From: Marinibacterium profundimaris | Lineage (GTDB): Bacteria; Pseudomonadota; Alphaproteobacteria; Rhodobacterales; Rhodobacteraceae | Direction of reading: 5' to 3' | Assembly (NCBI RefSeq): GCF_002210095.1 | Contig: NZ_AQQR01000001.1 | Coordinates: 930,001-994,000, forward strand | Length of the DNA stretch: 64,000 bases | Shown: piece after piece, positions 18,753 through 26,973 of the stretch | How positions within the stretch are numbered: the first letter of the stretch is position 1 | Layout: the number at the start of each line of letters is the position of its first letter | Program-made: the position numbers and the translations under genes | The notes under the pieces: model-generated | Databases searched by the model: none | What the model was told of the DNA's origin: nothing | Seen by the model: the letters and a program-made list of their open reading frames with translations, nothing else

Positions 18753-19865
18753 TTAATCCCCGTCGTAAATTCCCTCGTCCTTGGCGCGCTTGGCAAAGTC
18801 GGTTTCCTCCCCCGACGCCAGCTGCTTGGCCTGCGACACCCAGTCGTCGCGCGACACGCGGCCCCGGAAGCCTTCCAGGTTCTCGTCGACCCAGGCGATC
18901 TCGGCCTCGGTCCAGCTGGCGATCTGGTCGAAATGGTAGAACCCCATCTCGTGCAGCAGCTCTTCCAGCTTGGGGCCCACGCCCTTGATCATCTTCAGGT
19001 CGTCGGGCTTGCCGTCGCGCGCGCCGTCCAGCGTATCGGGCTTGCTGGGCGTGGCTTGTGCCCCCGGCGCCGGTTCCGGCGCACTCTGCTGGGTCGGCTT
19101 CGTCTCGGCCTTCATGTCGGTCTTCGGGGCGGCCTTGGTCTTCACCTGCGATGCGCCGTCCTTCAGCCAGGGCGTCAGCAGCGGCACCTCGGTCCCGTCG
19201 ATGCGCTTGACCGTGTCGCCGATCTCCATCGCCAGCGCGACGGAGGCGTTGTACTCTGCCCTGTCCCCGGCGCCCTCGGCCAGGCTGGTCAGCCCGTCCT
19301 TCGGCTCCGAACTGTAGCGGCCGTTCTGCGGGCCGGGCACCGGCACCTCGCCAGCCACCAGCGCGTCAAGCAGCTTGCCGAAGCTCTCGGCGGTCAGGTC
19401 CTCGTAGTAATCCTTGCCGATCTGCGCCATCGGCGCATTCGCGCAGGAGCCGAGGCATTCTACCTCTTCCCAGGACAGTTTGCCATCGGCCGAGATCCCG
19501 TGCGGCTTCGGAGAGATCTTCTCCTTGCAGACGGCCATCAGATCCTCTGCCCCGCAGATCATGCAGGAGGTCGTGCCGCAGACCTGCACATGCGCCACCG
19601 AGCCCGTCGGCTGCAGCTGGAACATGAAATAGAACGACGCCACTTCGAGCGCGCGGATATAGGCCATGTCGAGCATGTCGGCGACATGTTCGATCGCCGG
19701 GCGGGACAGCCAGCCCTCCTGCTCCTGGGCGCGCCACAGCAGCGGGATGATCGCGCTGGCCTGGCGGCCTTCGGGATACTTTGTGATCTGACCTTCGGCC
19801 CAGGCCTGGTTGGCCGGGGTGAAGGCGAAGCTTTCGGGCTGTTCGGGATGAAGACGACGCAACAT
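18753..19865 (-). CDS. nuoE: NADH-quinone oxidoreductase subunit E with C-terminal helix-hairpin-helix-like extension
   Basis: A 370-residue protein. Residues 1-180 are the 24-kDa thioredoxin-fold subunit, with N1a 2Fe-2S ligands Cys96, Cys101, Cys137 and Cys141 ([19 protein letters not shown]). Residues about 240-285 are a Pro/Ala/Lys linker. Residues 286-370 contain [20 protein letters not shown] and [12 protein letters not shown], a helix-hairpin-helix-like domain of the type called 5'-nuclease-related or H3TH-like. Typical NuoE has about 160-240 residues. The ATG at 19865 overlaps the preceding 82-aa frame by 4 bases. Confidence 0.95.
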   Translation of the reverse strand: MLRRLHPEQPESFAFTPANQAWAEGQITKYPEGRQASAIIPLLWRAQEQEGWLSRPAIEHVADMLDMAYIRALEVASFYFMFQLQPTGSVAHVQVCGTTSCMICGAEDLMAVCKEKISPKPHGISADGKLSWEEVECLGSCANAPMAQIGKDYYEDLTAESFGKLLDALVAGEVPVPGPQNGRYSSEPKDGLTSLAEGAGDRAEYNASVALAMEIGDTVKRIDGTEVPLLTPWLKDGASQVKTKAAPKTDMKAETKPTQQSAPEPAPGAQATPSKPDTLDGARDGKPDDLKMIKGVGPKLEELLHEMGFYHFDQIASWTEAEIAWVDENLEGFRGRVSRDDWVSQAKQLASGEETDFAKRAKDEGIYDGD

Positions 19866-20113
19866 CAGGCTTTTCCTTCCGCAACCGGGGGGCAGACGGC
19901 ACAGGCCGTGTGCTGCGCGCCCGGACATTCTTTCGACTTGGCACGGGCCGCGTCGATTTCGTTGTTCATCCGGCCCTGAGCGGCCCGGGCCCGGACCATG
20001 TCCGTCCCCCGGGGCGACAGGCCCGTAAATTCCCGCGCCGCCAGGGCGCGCCACGAGACCGGCAGGCCACCAGAGGCAGCCCGGGGCAGGATATGACCCG
20101 CCACCCCGCTCAC
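19865..20113 (-). CDS. 82-aa protein with C-terminal cysteine cluster, between nuoD and nuoE
   Basis: The GTG at 20113 overlaps the lipoprotein D stop (GTGA) and the TGA overlaps the nuoE start (ATGA), so both ends are locked. The product has a basic middle ([20 protein letters not shown]) and ends with Cys63, Cys71 and Cys74 in [16 protein letters not shown], a C-x7-C-x2-C arrangement that could bind a metal. No membrane span was seen. No family was recognised. A shorter ATG start exists at the MNNEID segment. Confidence 0.62.
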   Translation of the reverse strand: MSGVAGHILPRAASGGLPVSWRALAAREFTGLSPRGTDMVRARAAQGRMNNEIDAARAKSKECPGAQHTACAVCPPVAEGKA

Positions 20114-20451
20114 GCCGAACAGGGCCCCGTGGTGATCCGGACGCCGCCCTCTTCCATCCGTTCGGCACCGCCGAAGGCCAGATAGAACTGGGTGATCTCG
20201 ATCACCTGCTCGCGGGTCAGATTGGCCTGGAATTCCACCGCGCCGAACTGGCGCTGGTCGATCAGCACGCAATCGGTCGTCGCCACGGCGGCCAGGTAAT
20301 CATCGCGCTGCTCGGCCGAGCTGGTCGCACCGCCGGCCGCCATTGCATTCTCGTCACAAGCCGTCAGGGCCGAGAGCGCCGCGATCAGCATCGCGCCGCG
20401 CATCAGCCGGCGCCCTTTCAGGCCGGTCATTGCCGTCGTCGTCTTCGTCAC
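20110..20451 (-). CDS. Two-cysteine lipoprotein D in the nuo operon
   Basis: The GTG at 20451 overlaps the nuoD stop by 4 bases and gives 113 residues with lipobox ALSALTAC (Cys32). In-frame ATGs at MTGLKG or MRGAML would give a more usual signal length and cannot be excluded. The mature chain has exactly two cysteines, Cys61 (TTDCVLIDQ) and Cys111 (TTGPCSA), and a helical middle ([17 protein letters not shown]). No family was recognised. It follows the same exported two-cysteine pattern as the other nuo-locus lipoproteins. Confidence 0.78.
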   Translation of the reverse strand: MTKTTTAMTGLKGRRLMRGAMLIAALSALTACDENAMAAGGATSSAEQRDDYLAAVATTDCVLIDQRQFGAVEFQANLTREQVIEITQFYLAFGGAERMEEGGVRITTGPCSA

Positions 20452-21662
20452 CGGTCCACCTCGCCGAACACGATATCCATGGTGCCGATGATCGCCGCCA
20501 CATCGGCCAGCTGGTGGCCGCCCGCCACGTAATCCATCGCCTGCAGGTGCAGGAAGCCCGGCGCCCGCAGCTTCGCGCGGTAGGGCCGGTTCGACCCGTC
20601 CGCCACCAGGTAGACGCCGAATTCGCCCTTGGGCGCCTCGACCGCGGCATAGACCTCGCCTGCGGGGACGTGGAAGCCTTCGGTGTAAAGCTTGAAGTGG
20701 TGGATCAGCGCCTCCATCGAGGTCTTCATGTCCGACCGCTTCGGCGGGGTGATCTTGCCACGTGCCAAGACTTCGCCCGGCTCGGCCCGCAGCTTGGCCA
20801 CGCATTGCTTGATGATCTTGGTCGATTCGCGCATCTCGGCCATCCGGACGAGATAGCGGTCATAGCAATCGCCGTTCTTGCCGATCGCCACCTTGAAATC
20901 GAACTCGTCGTAGCATTCGTAGGGCTGCGAGCGCCGCAGGTCCCAGGCCAGGCCCGAGCCGCGCACCATCACCCCCGAGAAGCCCCATTCCTGGATGTCC
21001 TCTTCGGTCACGACGCCGATGTCGACGTTGCGCTGCTTGAAGATCCGGTTCTCGGTCAGCAGCCCGTCGATGTCGTCCAGCTTCGACGGGAATTCATTCG
21101 CCCATGCCTCGATATCGTCGACCAGCTGCGGCGGCAGGTCCTGGTGCACGCCGCCCGGCCGGAAATAGGCCGAGTGCAGGCGCGCGCCGCAGGCGCGTTC
21201 GTAGAAGATCATCAGCTTCTCGCGTTCCTCGAAGCCCCAGAGCGGCGGCGTCAGCGCGCCCACGTCCATGGCCTGCGTGGTCACGTTCAGCAGGTGGTTC
21301 AGCACGCGGCCGATTTCCGAATACAGAACCCGGATCAGCGAGGCCCGGCGCGGCACTTCCACACCCGTCAGCCGTTCGATCGCCAGGCACCAGGCATGTT
21401 CCTGGTTCATCGGCGCCACGTAATCCAGCCGGTCGAAATACGGCAGGTTCTGCAGGTAGGTCCGGCTTTCCATCAGCTTCTCGGTGCCGCGGTGCAGCAG
21501 GCCGATATGCGGGTCGCAGCGTTCCACGATCTCGCCGTCCAGCTCCAGCACCAGCCGCAGCACGCCGTGCGCGGCCGGGTGTTGCGGGCCGAAGTTGATG
21601 TTGAAGTTCCGGATCTTCTGTTCGCCGGTCAGGGCGTCTTCGAAGCCTTTCGATCCGTCCAT
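20448..21662 (-). CDS. nuoD: NADH-quinone oxidoreductase subunit D
   Basis: A 404-residue 49-kDa-type subunit that builds the quinone site with NuoB and descends from NiFe hydrogenase large subunits. It shows [21 protein letters not shown] (quinone-headgroup His/Tyr region, split here as [13 protein letters not shown]), [14 protein letters not shown] and [16 protein letters not shown]. The start MDGSKGFED at 21662 is backed by an AGGAG site 8 bases upstream; an 18-codon in-frame extension toward the sulfotransferase gene looks non-coding. It is the separate-gene form (not a CD fusion). Confidence 0.97.
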   Translation of the reverse strand: MDGSKGFEDALTGEQKIRNFNINFGPQHPAAHGVLRLVLELDGEIVERCDPHIGLLHRGTEKLMESRTYLQNLPYFDRLDYVAPMNQEHAWCLAIERLTGVEVPRRASLIRVLYSEIGRVLNHLLNVTTQAMDVGALTPPLWGFEEREKLMIFYERACGARLHSAYFRPGGVHQDLPPQLVDDIEAWANEFPSKLDDIDGLLTENRIFKQRNVDIGVVTEEDIQEWGFSGVMVRGSGLAWDLRRSQPYECYDEFDFKVAIGKNGDCYDRYLVRMAEMRESTKIIKQCVAKLRAEPGEVLARGKITPPKRSDMKTSMEALIHHFKLYTEGFHVPAGEVYAAVEAPKGEFGVYLVADGSNRPYRAKLRAPGFLHLQAMDYVAGGHQLADVAAIIGTMDIVFGEVDR

Positions 21663-21728
21663 GTCAAATCTCCTGAGCCAGGGAAGCCGGTCGGGCGACT
21701 GCGTGCAGCGCGCCAATCTGGTCAGACA

Positions 21729-22601
21729 TCACGATGCTCCTTCCATATTGTGCGCCCATGCCTTGGGCAGTCCGCCGAATCTTTCGGCAACGAATGTGTA
21801 TTGCGGGCCAAGCACCTCGGCCGCCGCGCGGGTATAGACCTCGGGCATCGCCCTGTACTGGCCGACATTCACCCGATTATCGGGCTGGCCGGGCCGCGCG
21901 TTGATCCCGAGGAAATCCGTGATCCGCCCAAGCGTTTTCTCTTCGAAGAGGTCTTCGTAGAAGAGATAGAGACGATCCTCTTCCGGCACCTCCGCGTCCA
22001 GCCGTGACACCGTGCCCGCGTAATCGGACAGCTGTATCAGCTCCGGATCCAGAATCGCCTGCCAGTTGGCGGCGAAATCCTCGATCGGCATCGGAGACTG
22101 CTGGTTGACGTATTCGTAATACATCCGCAGCGCCGACCAGAGCCGGTCGACCGGGTCGCGCATGATGTAGATGAACCGCGTGACCGGGGCCATGGCCCGC
22201 ATGCGCGCGATCCCCTCGGCCTCGACGGTCGCGTAGCCGGGCGTCACGTCTGCGATCACGGGCTGGCCCCTGTAGCCGTCCATCAGCACACCCTGATAGG
22301 CCTCGTCCGTGGGCATTTCATGCATCGCCACGATCTTCCGAAGCACCGAGCAGCGCTGTTGCAACGCCGCGTTCTCCGGATCGCCCTTCAGCCTGGCTTC
22401 GGCCTCGGCCAGCTGCGACTGGCGCCAGCCCGTCACAAGGTCCTTGCCATAGGTGTTCCCGTGCAGGAAGTCGAAGTAATTCAACTCCTTGATCACCGGG
22501 CTGTAGCATTGGGGATGGCGGCGCAGATAGCCGTGAAGCCAGCTGGTCCCGGCCTTCTGCGCGCCCACGACGTAGGCGATATGCGGTGTCTGCGTGGTCA
22601 C
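21729..22601 (-). CDS. PAPS-dependent sulfotransferase family protein inserted in the nuo locus
   Basis: A 290-residue cytosolic-type sulfotransferase. The 5'-phosphosulfate loop is at residues 13-26 (GAQKAGTSWLHGYL). The 3'-phosphate motif is at 148-157 (RDPVDRLWSA), with LYLFYEDLFE further on. It would transfer sulfate from PAPS to a hydroxyl or amino group on an unknown acceptor; heparan/glycan-type relatives are the nearest in style. The GTG start at 22601 has a strong GGAGG site 7 bases upstream, so translation does not depend on coupling, unlike its neighbours. It has no evident link to complex I and may be a later insertion. Confidence 0.88.
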   Translation of the reverse strand: MTTQTPHIAYVVGAQKAGTSWLHGYLRRHPQCYSPVIKELNYFDFLHGNTYGKDLVTGWRQSQLAEAEARLKGDPENAALQQRCSVLRKIVAMHEMPTDEAYQGVLMDGYRGQPVIADVTPGYATVEAEGIARMRAMAPVTRFIYIMRDPVDRLWSALRMYYEYVNQQSPMPIEDFAANWQAILDPELIQLSDYAGTVSRLDAEVPEEDRLYLFYEDLFEEKTLGRITDFLGINARPGQPDNRVNVGQYRAMPEVYTRAAAEVLGPQYTFVAERFGGLPKAWAHNMEGAS

Positions 22602-22692
22602 GCGTGGACCTCCGAAGTCAGAATGACAGCCGGCTGCATGGCCCGATGCGATTGCCCGGCCCGGCAGTGCGTCCTTGTGGTGGCTCGTGCGG

Positions 22693-22863
22693 TCACAGCT
22701 TCTCCAGATCCTGTAGTTTCAGGCCCATCCACCAGATCATCGCGATGGTGCCCAGCGGGATGACGCAGACGGCGGCCCAGTATTTGCTGATTCCGAAATG
22801 CGGCAGCAGTTTCAGCATCGGGATGGTGGCAGAGGCCATGACGGCCCAGGCGAGGAATTCCAT
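22693..22863 (-). CDS. Small two-span membrane protein (56 aa)
   Basis: The ATG at 22863 shares one base with the GFA-gene stop (TGATG). The 56-codon frame reads [15 protein letters not shown], then a second hydrophobic span (AVCVIPLGTIAMIWWMG) and a short charged end LQDLEKL. The hydrophobic profile and clean overlap make it a convincing small inner-membrane protein. It is too short for common length cut-offs. No family was recognised. The 91 bases after it, up to the sulfotransferase start, hold no further frame. Confidence 0.68.
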   Translation of the reverse strand: MEFLAWAVMASATIPMLKLLPHFGISKYWAAVCVIPLGTIAMIWWMGLKLQDLEKL

Positions 22864-23288
22864 CAGGCTCCCTCCACCGGGGGCGCGAACATGGCCATGA
22901 CTTCGGCGCCGGTCATCTTCTTCGTGTCGCCGGCCAGCGCGTAGCTGCCGGGTTTCTCGTCGTAGAATATTTCCGACACCAGCGGGAAGGCCGAGGGATC
23001 TTCGAACGTCTGGACCGACACGACATTCATCTTGCGGTCTGTCGTGCGCCAGGCCAGCGTCGAACCGCAGGTGGCGCAGAACAGCCGCTCGCCCCAGTCC
23101 GAGCTTGCGTAGACACCGACCGGCGCGCCATCGGAGAAGGACAGGCTGTCACCGCAGCCCACGCCGATGAACATCCCCCCGGACCACGTCCGGCACATGC
23201 CGCAATGGCACACGCCCGACGTCGCCTCAGGCACCGCCGTGAAGGTGCAGGCGCCACACAGGCAGGATCCGGTCAGGGCGGTGCTCAC
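22863..23288 (-). CDS. GFA (glutathione-dependent formaldehyde-activating/CENP-V fold) family protein
   Basis: A 141-residue zinc-binding protein. The ligand set is complete: Cys9, Cys11, Cys14 ([10 protein letters not shown]), Cys27, Cys29, Cys32 (VCHCGMCR) and Cys71, Cys74 (FCATCGSTL). GFA proteins bind zinc and sometimes glutathione; most members, including this one, have no proven reaction. The GTG start overlaps the nuoC stop by 4 bases. It sits between nuoC and nuoD, where complex I loci normally have nothing. Confidence 0.9.
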   Translation of the reverse strand: MSTALTGSCLCGACTFTAVPEATSGVCHCGMCRTWSGGMFIGVGCGDSLSFSDGAPVGVYASSDWGERLFCATCGSTLAWRTTDRKMNVVSVQTFEDPSAFPLVSEIFYDEKPGSYALAGDTKKMTGAEVMAMFAPPVEGA

Positions 23289-23896
23289 TTGGCGCCCTCC
23301 TCCTGCTTCTCGTCGCCGGGCAGGATGTAATGGGCGCCCTCCCAGGGGCTCATGAAGTCGAACTGGCGGTATTCCTGCACCAGGCTGACGGGTTCGTAGA
23401 CCACGCGCTTGAGCGCCTCGTCATAGCGGACCTCGGTATAGCCGGTGGTCGGGAAATCCTTGCGCAGCGGGTGGCCGCGGAAGCCGTAATCGGTCAGCAG
23501 GCGCCGGAGGTCCGGGTGGCCCGAGAACAGGATGCCGAACATATCGAATATCTCGCGCTCGAACCAGTTGGCGCTGGGATGCACCGAGATGATCGAGGGC
23601 ACCAGGTCCTCTTCGCGGACCTGCAGCCGCAGGCGGATGCGCTGGTTCTGGTACATCGACAGGAAGTGGTAGACCACGTCGAACCGCTTGGCGCGTTCGG
23701 GGTGATCGACCGCAGTGATATCCACCAGCGAAGAGAACTTGCACGAGGCATCGGATTTCAGGAAGTCGACGAAGCCCACGATCGAGGCCGGGGCGACGGT
23801 GATCGTCAGCTCTCCGAACGCGACCTCGTAGCCCAGCACGCAATCCGGGCGCTTCATCTCGATATGGGCGCCGAGTTCCTTCAGGGCGTCACTCAT
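23285..23896 (-). CDS. nuoC: NADH-quinone oxidoreductase subunit C
   Basis: A 203-residue 30-kDa-type subunit of the peripheral arm. Conserved segments are [62 protein letters not shown] (here [12 protein letters not shown] and [13 protein letters not shown]) and the C-terminal [16 protein letters not shown] at 23896. It is separated from nuoB by 146 bases rather than the usual few. Confidence 0.97.
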   Translation of the reverse strand: MSDALKELGAHIEMKRPDCVLGYEVAFGELTITVAPASIVGFVDFLKSDASCKFSSLVDITAVDHPERAKRFDVVYHFLSMYQNQRIRLRLQVREEDLVPSIISVHPSANWFEREIFDMFGILFSGHPDLRRLLTDYGFRGHPLRKDFPTTGYTEVRYDEALKRVVYEPVSLVQEYRQFDFMSPWEGAHYILPGDEKQEEGAK

Positions 23897-24042
23897 CGCA
23901 TGGCCTTTCCTTCTTGCCGGGCGTCCCCGGAGTGGGTCTGTGTCGGCCCGTCTCCGGCCCTTGCGGGCCGGCTCCGGACCCCGGTCCGGGGCATGTGCCG
24001 GAACCGGAAATACGGGCGGGGCCGGTGCTCCGGCCCCGAAGA
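23897..24042. repeat. GC-rich hairpin block between nuoB and nuoC
   Basis: This 146-base gap holds no frame. It contains a perfect 8-bp stem with a 4-base loop (24018-24025 / 24030-24037) directly after the nuoB stop. Nested GGCCCG/CGGGCC and CCGGACCCCGGTCCGG palindromes lie over about 23945-23990. It could stabilise or process the transcript, or be a decayed dispersed repeat. Confidence 0.6.
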
Positions 24043-25019
<977 letters not shown>

Positions 25020-25082
25020 GCGCTGGCTCCTTCTCTGCGCGACCTTGCGGACGCGTCGGTCGTAAAGTCTGGCTGTGACGAG

Positions 25083-25111
25083 TCTCTACTCCCGCCTCCC
25101 CCAAGGGTCAA
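25083..25111 (-). promoter_or_regulatory. Predicted sigma-70 promoter of the nuo locus
   Basis: On the minus strand TTGACC (25106-25111) is followed after exactly 17 bases by TAGAGA (25083-25088). Transcription would start near 25076, leaving a leader of about 57 bases to the nuoA GTG. No other equally good match was noticed in the 172-base gap between the hydratase gene and nuoA. Confidence 0.6.
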
Positions 25112-25156
25112 CCAAAGGCGGCCCCTTAAGGATGCGAGAATCGCCGCAGGCGCCGG

Positions 25157-25168
25157 TTGTGATCACAA
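25157..25168. promoter_or_regulatory. Perfect palindrome upstream of the nuo promoter
   Basis: TTGTGATCACAA is a perfect 12-bp palindrome centred about 50 bp upstream of the predicted -35 element. It resembles a compressed CRP/FNR-type site (TGTGA/TCACA half-sites with no spacer) but does not fit the standard spacing, so the binding protein is unknown. It also lies just downstream of the hydratase stop codon on the same strand. Confidence 0.45.
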
Positions 25169-25191
25169 AGCAGCCCGGTGTTAATCTTTCC

Positions 25192-25977
25192 TTATTGCGC
25201 GACCCACTTTGCGGAGCGTTTTGCAAAAAATGCGGCGATCCCCTCGGGGGCTTCATCGCCTTCCCAGCAGTCGACCAGGGCCGCGATCGTGTGGTCGATC
25301 ACGCGTTCGTCAATGGGCGGGGCCAGGTCGGCGACCAGTTTCTTGGCCGCGGCAACAGCGCCGGGCGCGGCCGAGAGGTAGGGCGCGATCTCTGCCTCGA
25401 CCGCCGCGTCGAGCGCATCAGGAGGCACCGCGCGGGACAGCAGCCCCAGGTCCACCGCTTCGGCCGCTCCGAAAAGCCGCCCCGAAAAGAACACGCGCCG
25501 CGCCCGCGCCGGCCCCATCCGCGCGACGACATAGGGCCCGATGGTGGCCGGGATCAGGCCCAGCCGCACCTCGGTCAGGCCCATCTTCAGCCCCTCGGCC
25601 CCGATCGCCACATCGCAGACCGACGCCAGCCCGACACCGCCGCCAAAGGCATTGCCCTGCAGTTTTCCGATCAGCGGCACCGGCAGCCCGTCAAAAAGCG
25701 ACAGCATCTCCGCCAGACCCCGCGCCTGCCCGGCCCGCGTCTCCGCATCGGCCGCCATCTGCTCCTGCATCCAGCCAAGGTCCGCCCCGGCACAGAAGCT
25801 CTTGCCCGCCCCGGTCAGCACCACGGCGCGCAGGGCCGGATCGCGCCCGATCTTTCGCGCGGCCGCGCGCAACTCGTCCAGCATCGCGGCATTCATCGCG
25901 TTGTGCCGCTCTGGTCGGTTCAGCGTCAGCGTGGCGACCCCGCGGTCGTCGGTCTCCAGCCGAATGGTCTCGAACAT
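25192..25977 (-). CDS. Enoyl-CoA hydratase/isomerase family, probable methylglutaconyl-CoA hydratase
   Basis: A 261-residue crotonase-fold enzyme. It shows NRPERHNAMNAAML, the oxyanion-hole segment GAGKSFCAGADLGWM and GNAFGGGVGLASVCD, with TEVRLGLIPATIGPYV carrying the catalytic Glu position of hydratases. Its place as the last gene after the methylcrotonyl-CoA carboxylase and HMG-CoA lyase genes points to hydration of 3-methylglutaconyl-CoA in leucine breakdown. The family alone would allow other enoyl-CoA substrates. It lies 51 bases after the lyase gene. Confidence 0.88.
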   Translation of the reverse strand: MFETIRLETDDRGVATLTLNRPERHNAMNAAMLDELRAAARKIGRDPALRAVVLTGAGKSFCAGADLGWMQEQMAADAETRAGQARGLAEMLSLFDGLPVPLIGKLQGNAFGGGVGLASVCDVAIGAEGLKMGLTEVRLGLIPATIGPYVVARMGPARARRVFFSGRLFGAAEAVDLGLLSRAVPPDALDAAVEAEIAPYLSAAPGAVAAAKKLVADLAPPIDERVIDHTIAALVDCWEGDEAPEGIAAFFAKRSAKWVAQ

Positions 25978-26028
25978 GTTTGCTCCCTTCCCCGGGCCCC
26001 GAAGCGATTCGAACGGCGGGCCCGACCG

Positions 26029-26883
26029 TTACCCGTCCCGCAGCGCACGCGCCATGGACGCCGCCTCGGCCAGCACCTCGGCATCCAGCCCGGTCTCGTA
26101 TCCCAACCGCTCCAGATGCGCGGCCACCACCTCTGTCGCCACGTTGCCGGCCGCGCCGGGCGCATAGGGGCAGCCGCCCAGCCCCCCGGCCGCGGCGTCG
26201 AAGACGCGCAGCCCAAGGCTCAACGAGGCGTCGATGTTCTCGACCGCGTGGCCGCCCGTGTCATGGTAATGCCCCGCCAGCCGTCCCACCGGCACAACGT
26301 CGCGCACCTTCAGAAGCATCCGCGCGATACTGTCGGGCGTCGCCTTGCCGATCGTGTCACCCAGCGAGATCTCGTAGCAGCCCATGGCAAACAGCCGGTC
26401 CGCCACCTTCGCCACCGCCTCGGGCGCCACCGCCCCGTCATAGGGGCAATCCGTCACGCAGGAGACGTAGCCCCGCACCGGCATGTCCCTGTGCCGCGCG
26501 TCTTCGAGGATCGGCAGGAACCGCTCCAGGCTCTCTTCGATGGTGGCATTGATATTGGCCTTCGAAAATCCCTCGCTGGCCGAGGCAAAGACCGCGACCT
26601 CGTCCGCGCCCGCGGCCAGTGCCGCCTCGTAGCCCTTCATGTTCGGCACCAGCGCCGCATAGCGCACGCCGGTCGCGCGCGTGATCCCGTCCAGCACCTC
26701 GGCGCTGCCGGCCATCTGCGGCACCCATTTCGGGCTGACGAAGGCCGCGCATTCGATCCGCGCAAAGCCCGCCCGGCTCAGGCAATCGACAAGGTCCACC
26801 TTGTCGGCGACCGGGATCTCCCGCGCTTCGTTCTGCAGCCCGTCTCTCGGACCGACCTCGAAAATCTCGACCCTGTCGCCCAT
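26029..26883 (-). CDS. hmgL: Hydroxymethylglutaryl-CoA lyase
   Basis: A 284-residue DRE-TIM metallolyase that splits HMG-CoA into acetoacetate and acetyl-CoA, the last leucine step. Seen are EVGPRDGLQNE (DR motif), AFVSPKWVPQMA, SLGDTIGKATP, the HYHDTGGHAVENI metal motif and the catalytic cysteine loop GGLGGCPYAPGAAGNVATE. Two nearby ATGs exist. The one at 26883 (MGDRVEIFEV) is chosen because GGGGAGG lies 6 bases upstream, whereas it abuts the ATG at 26889. Confidence 0.94.
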   Translation of the reverse strand: MGDRVEIFEVGPRDGLQNEAREIPVADKVDLVDCLSRAGFARIECAAFVSPKWVPQMAGSAEVLDGITRATGVRYAALVPNMKGYEAALAAGADEVAVFASASEGFSKANINATIEESLERFLPILEDARHRDMPVRGYVSCVTDCPYDGAVAPEAVAKVADRLFAMGCYEISLGDTIGKATPDSIARMLLKVRDVVPVGRLAGHYHDTGGHAVENIDASLSLGLRVFDAAAGGLGGCPYAPGAAGNVATEVVAAHLERLGYETGLDAEVLAEAASMARALRDG

Positions 26884-26973
26884 GGGCATCCTCCCCTGTG
26901 ATCGCCCCTTGCCGGGGCATTCATGTTGGTTACCGGACGCCCCGGGGCCTCCTCCGCCCCCGGTGATCCGGCC

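Noticed and set aside
19866-20168. A long in-frame extension of nuoE upstream of 19865
   Set aside because: It would add over 100 residues from another frame of the lipoprotein and Cys-tail genes. The ATG at 19865 begins a normal NuoE and is ATGA-coupled.
21663-21716. An 18-codon N-terminal extension of nuoD
   Set aside because: The extension is Arg-rich and not NuoD-like. An AGGAG site directly precedes the ATG at 21662.
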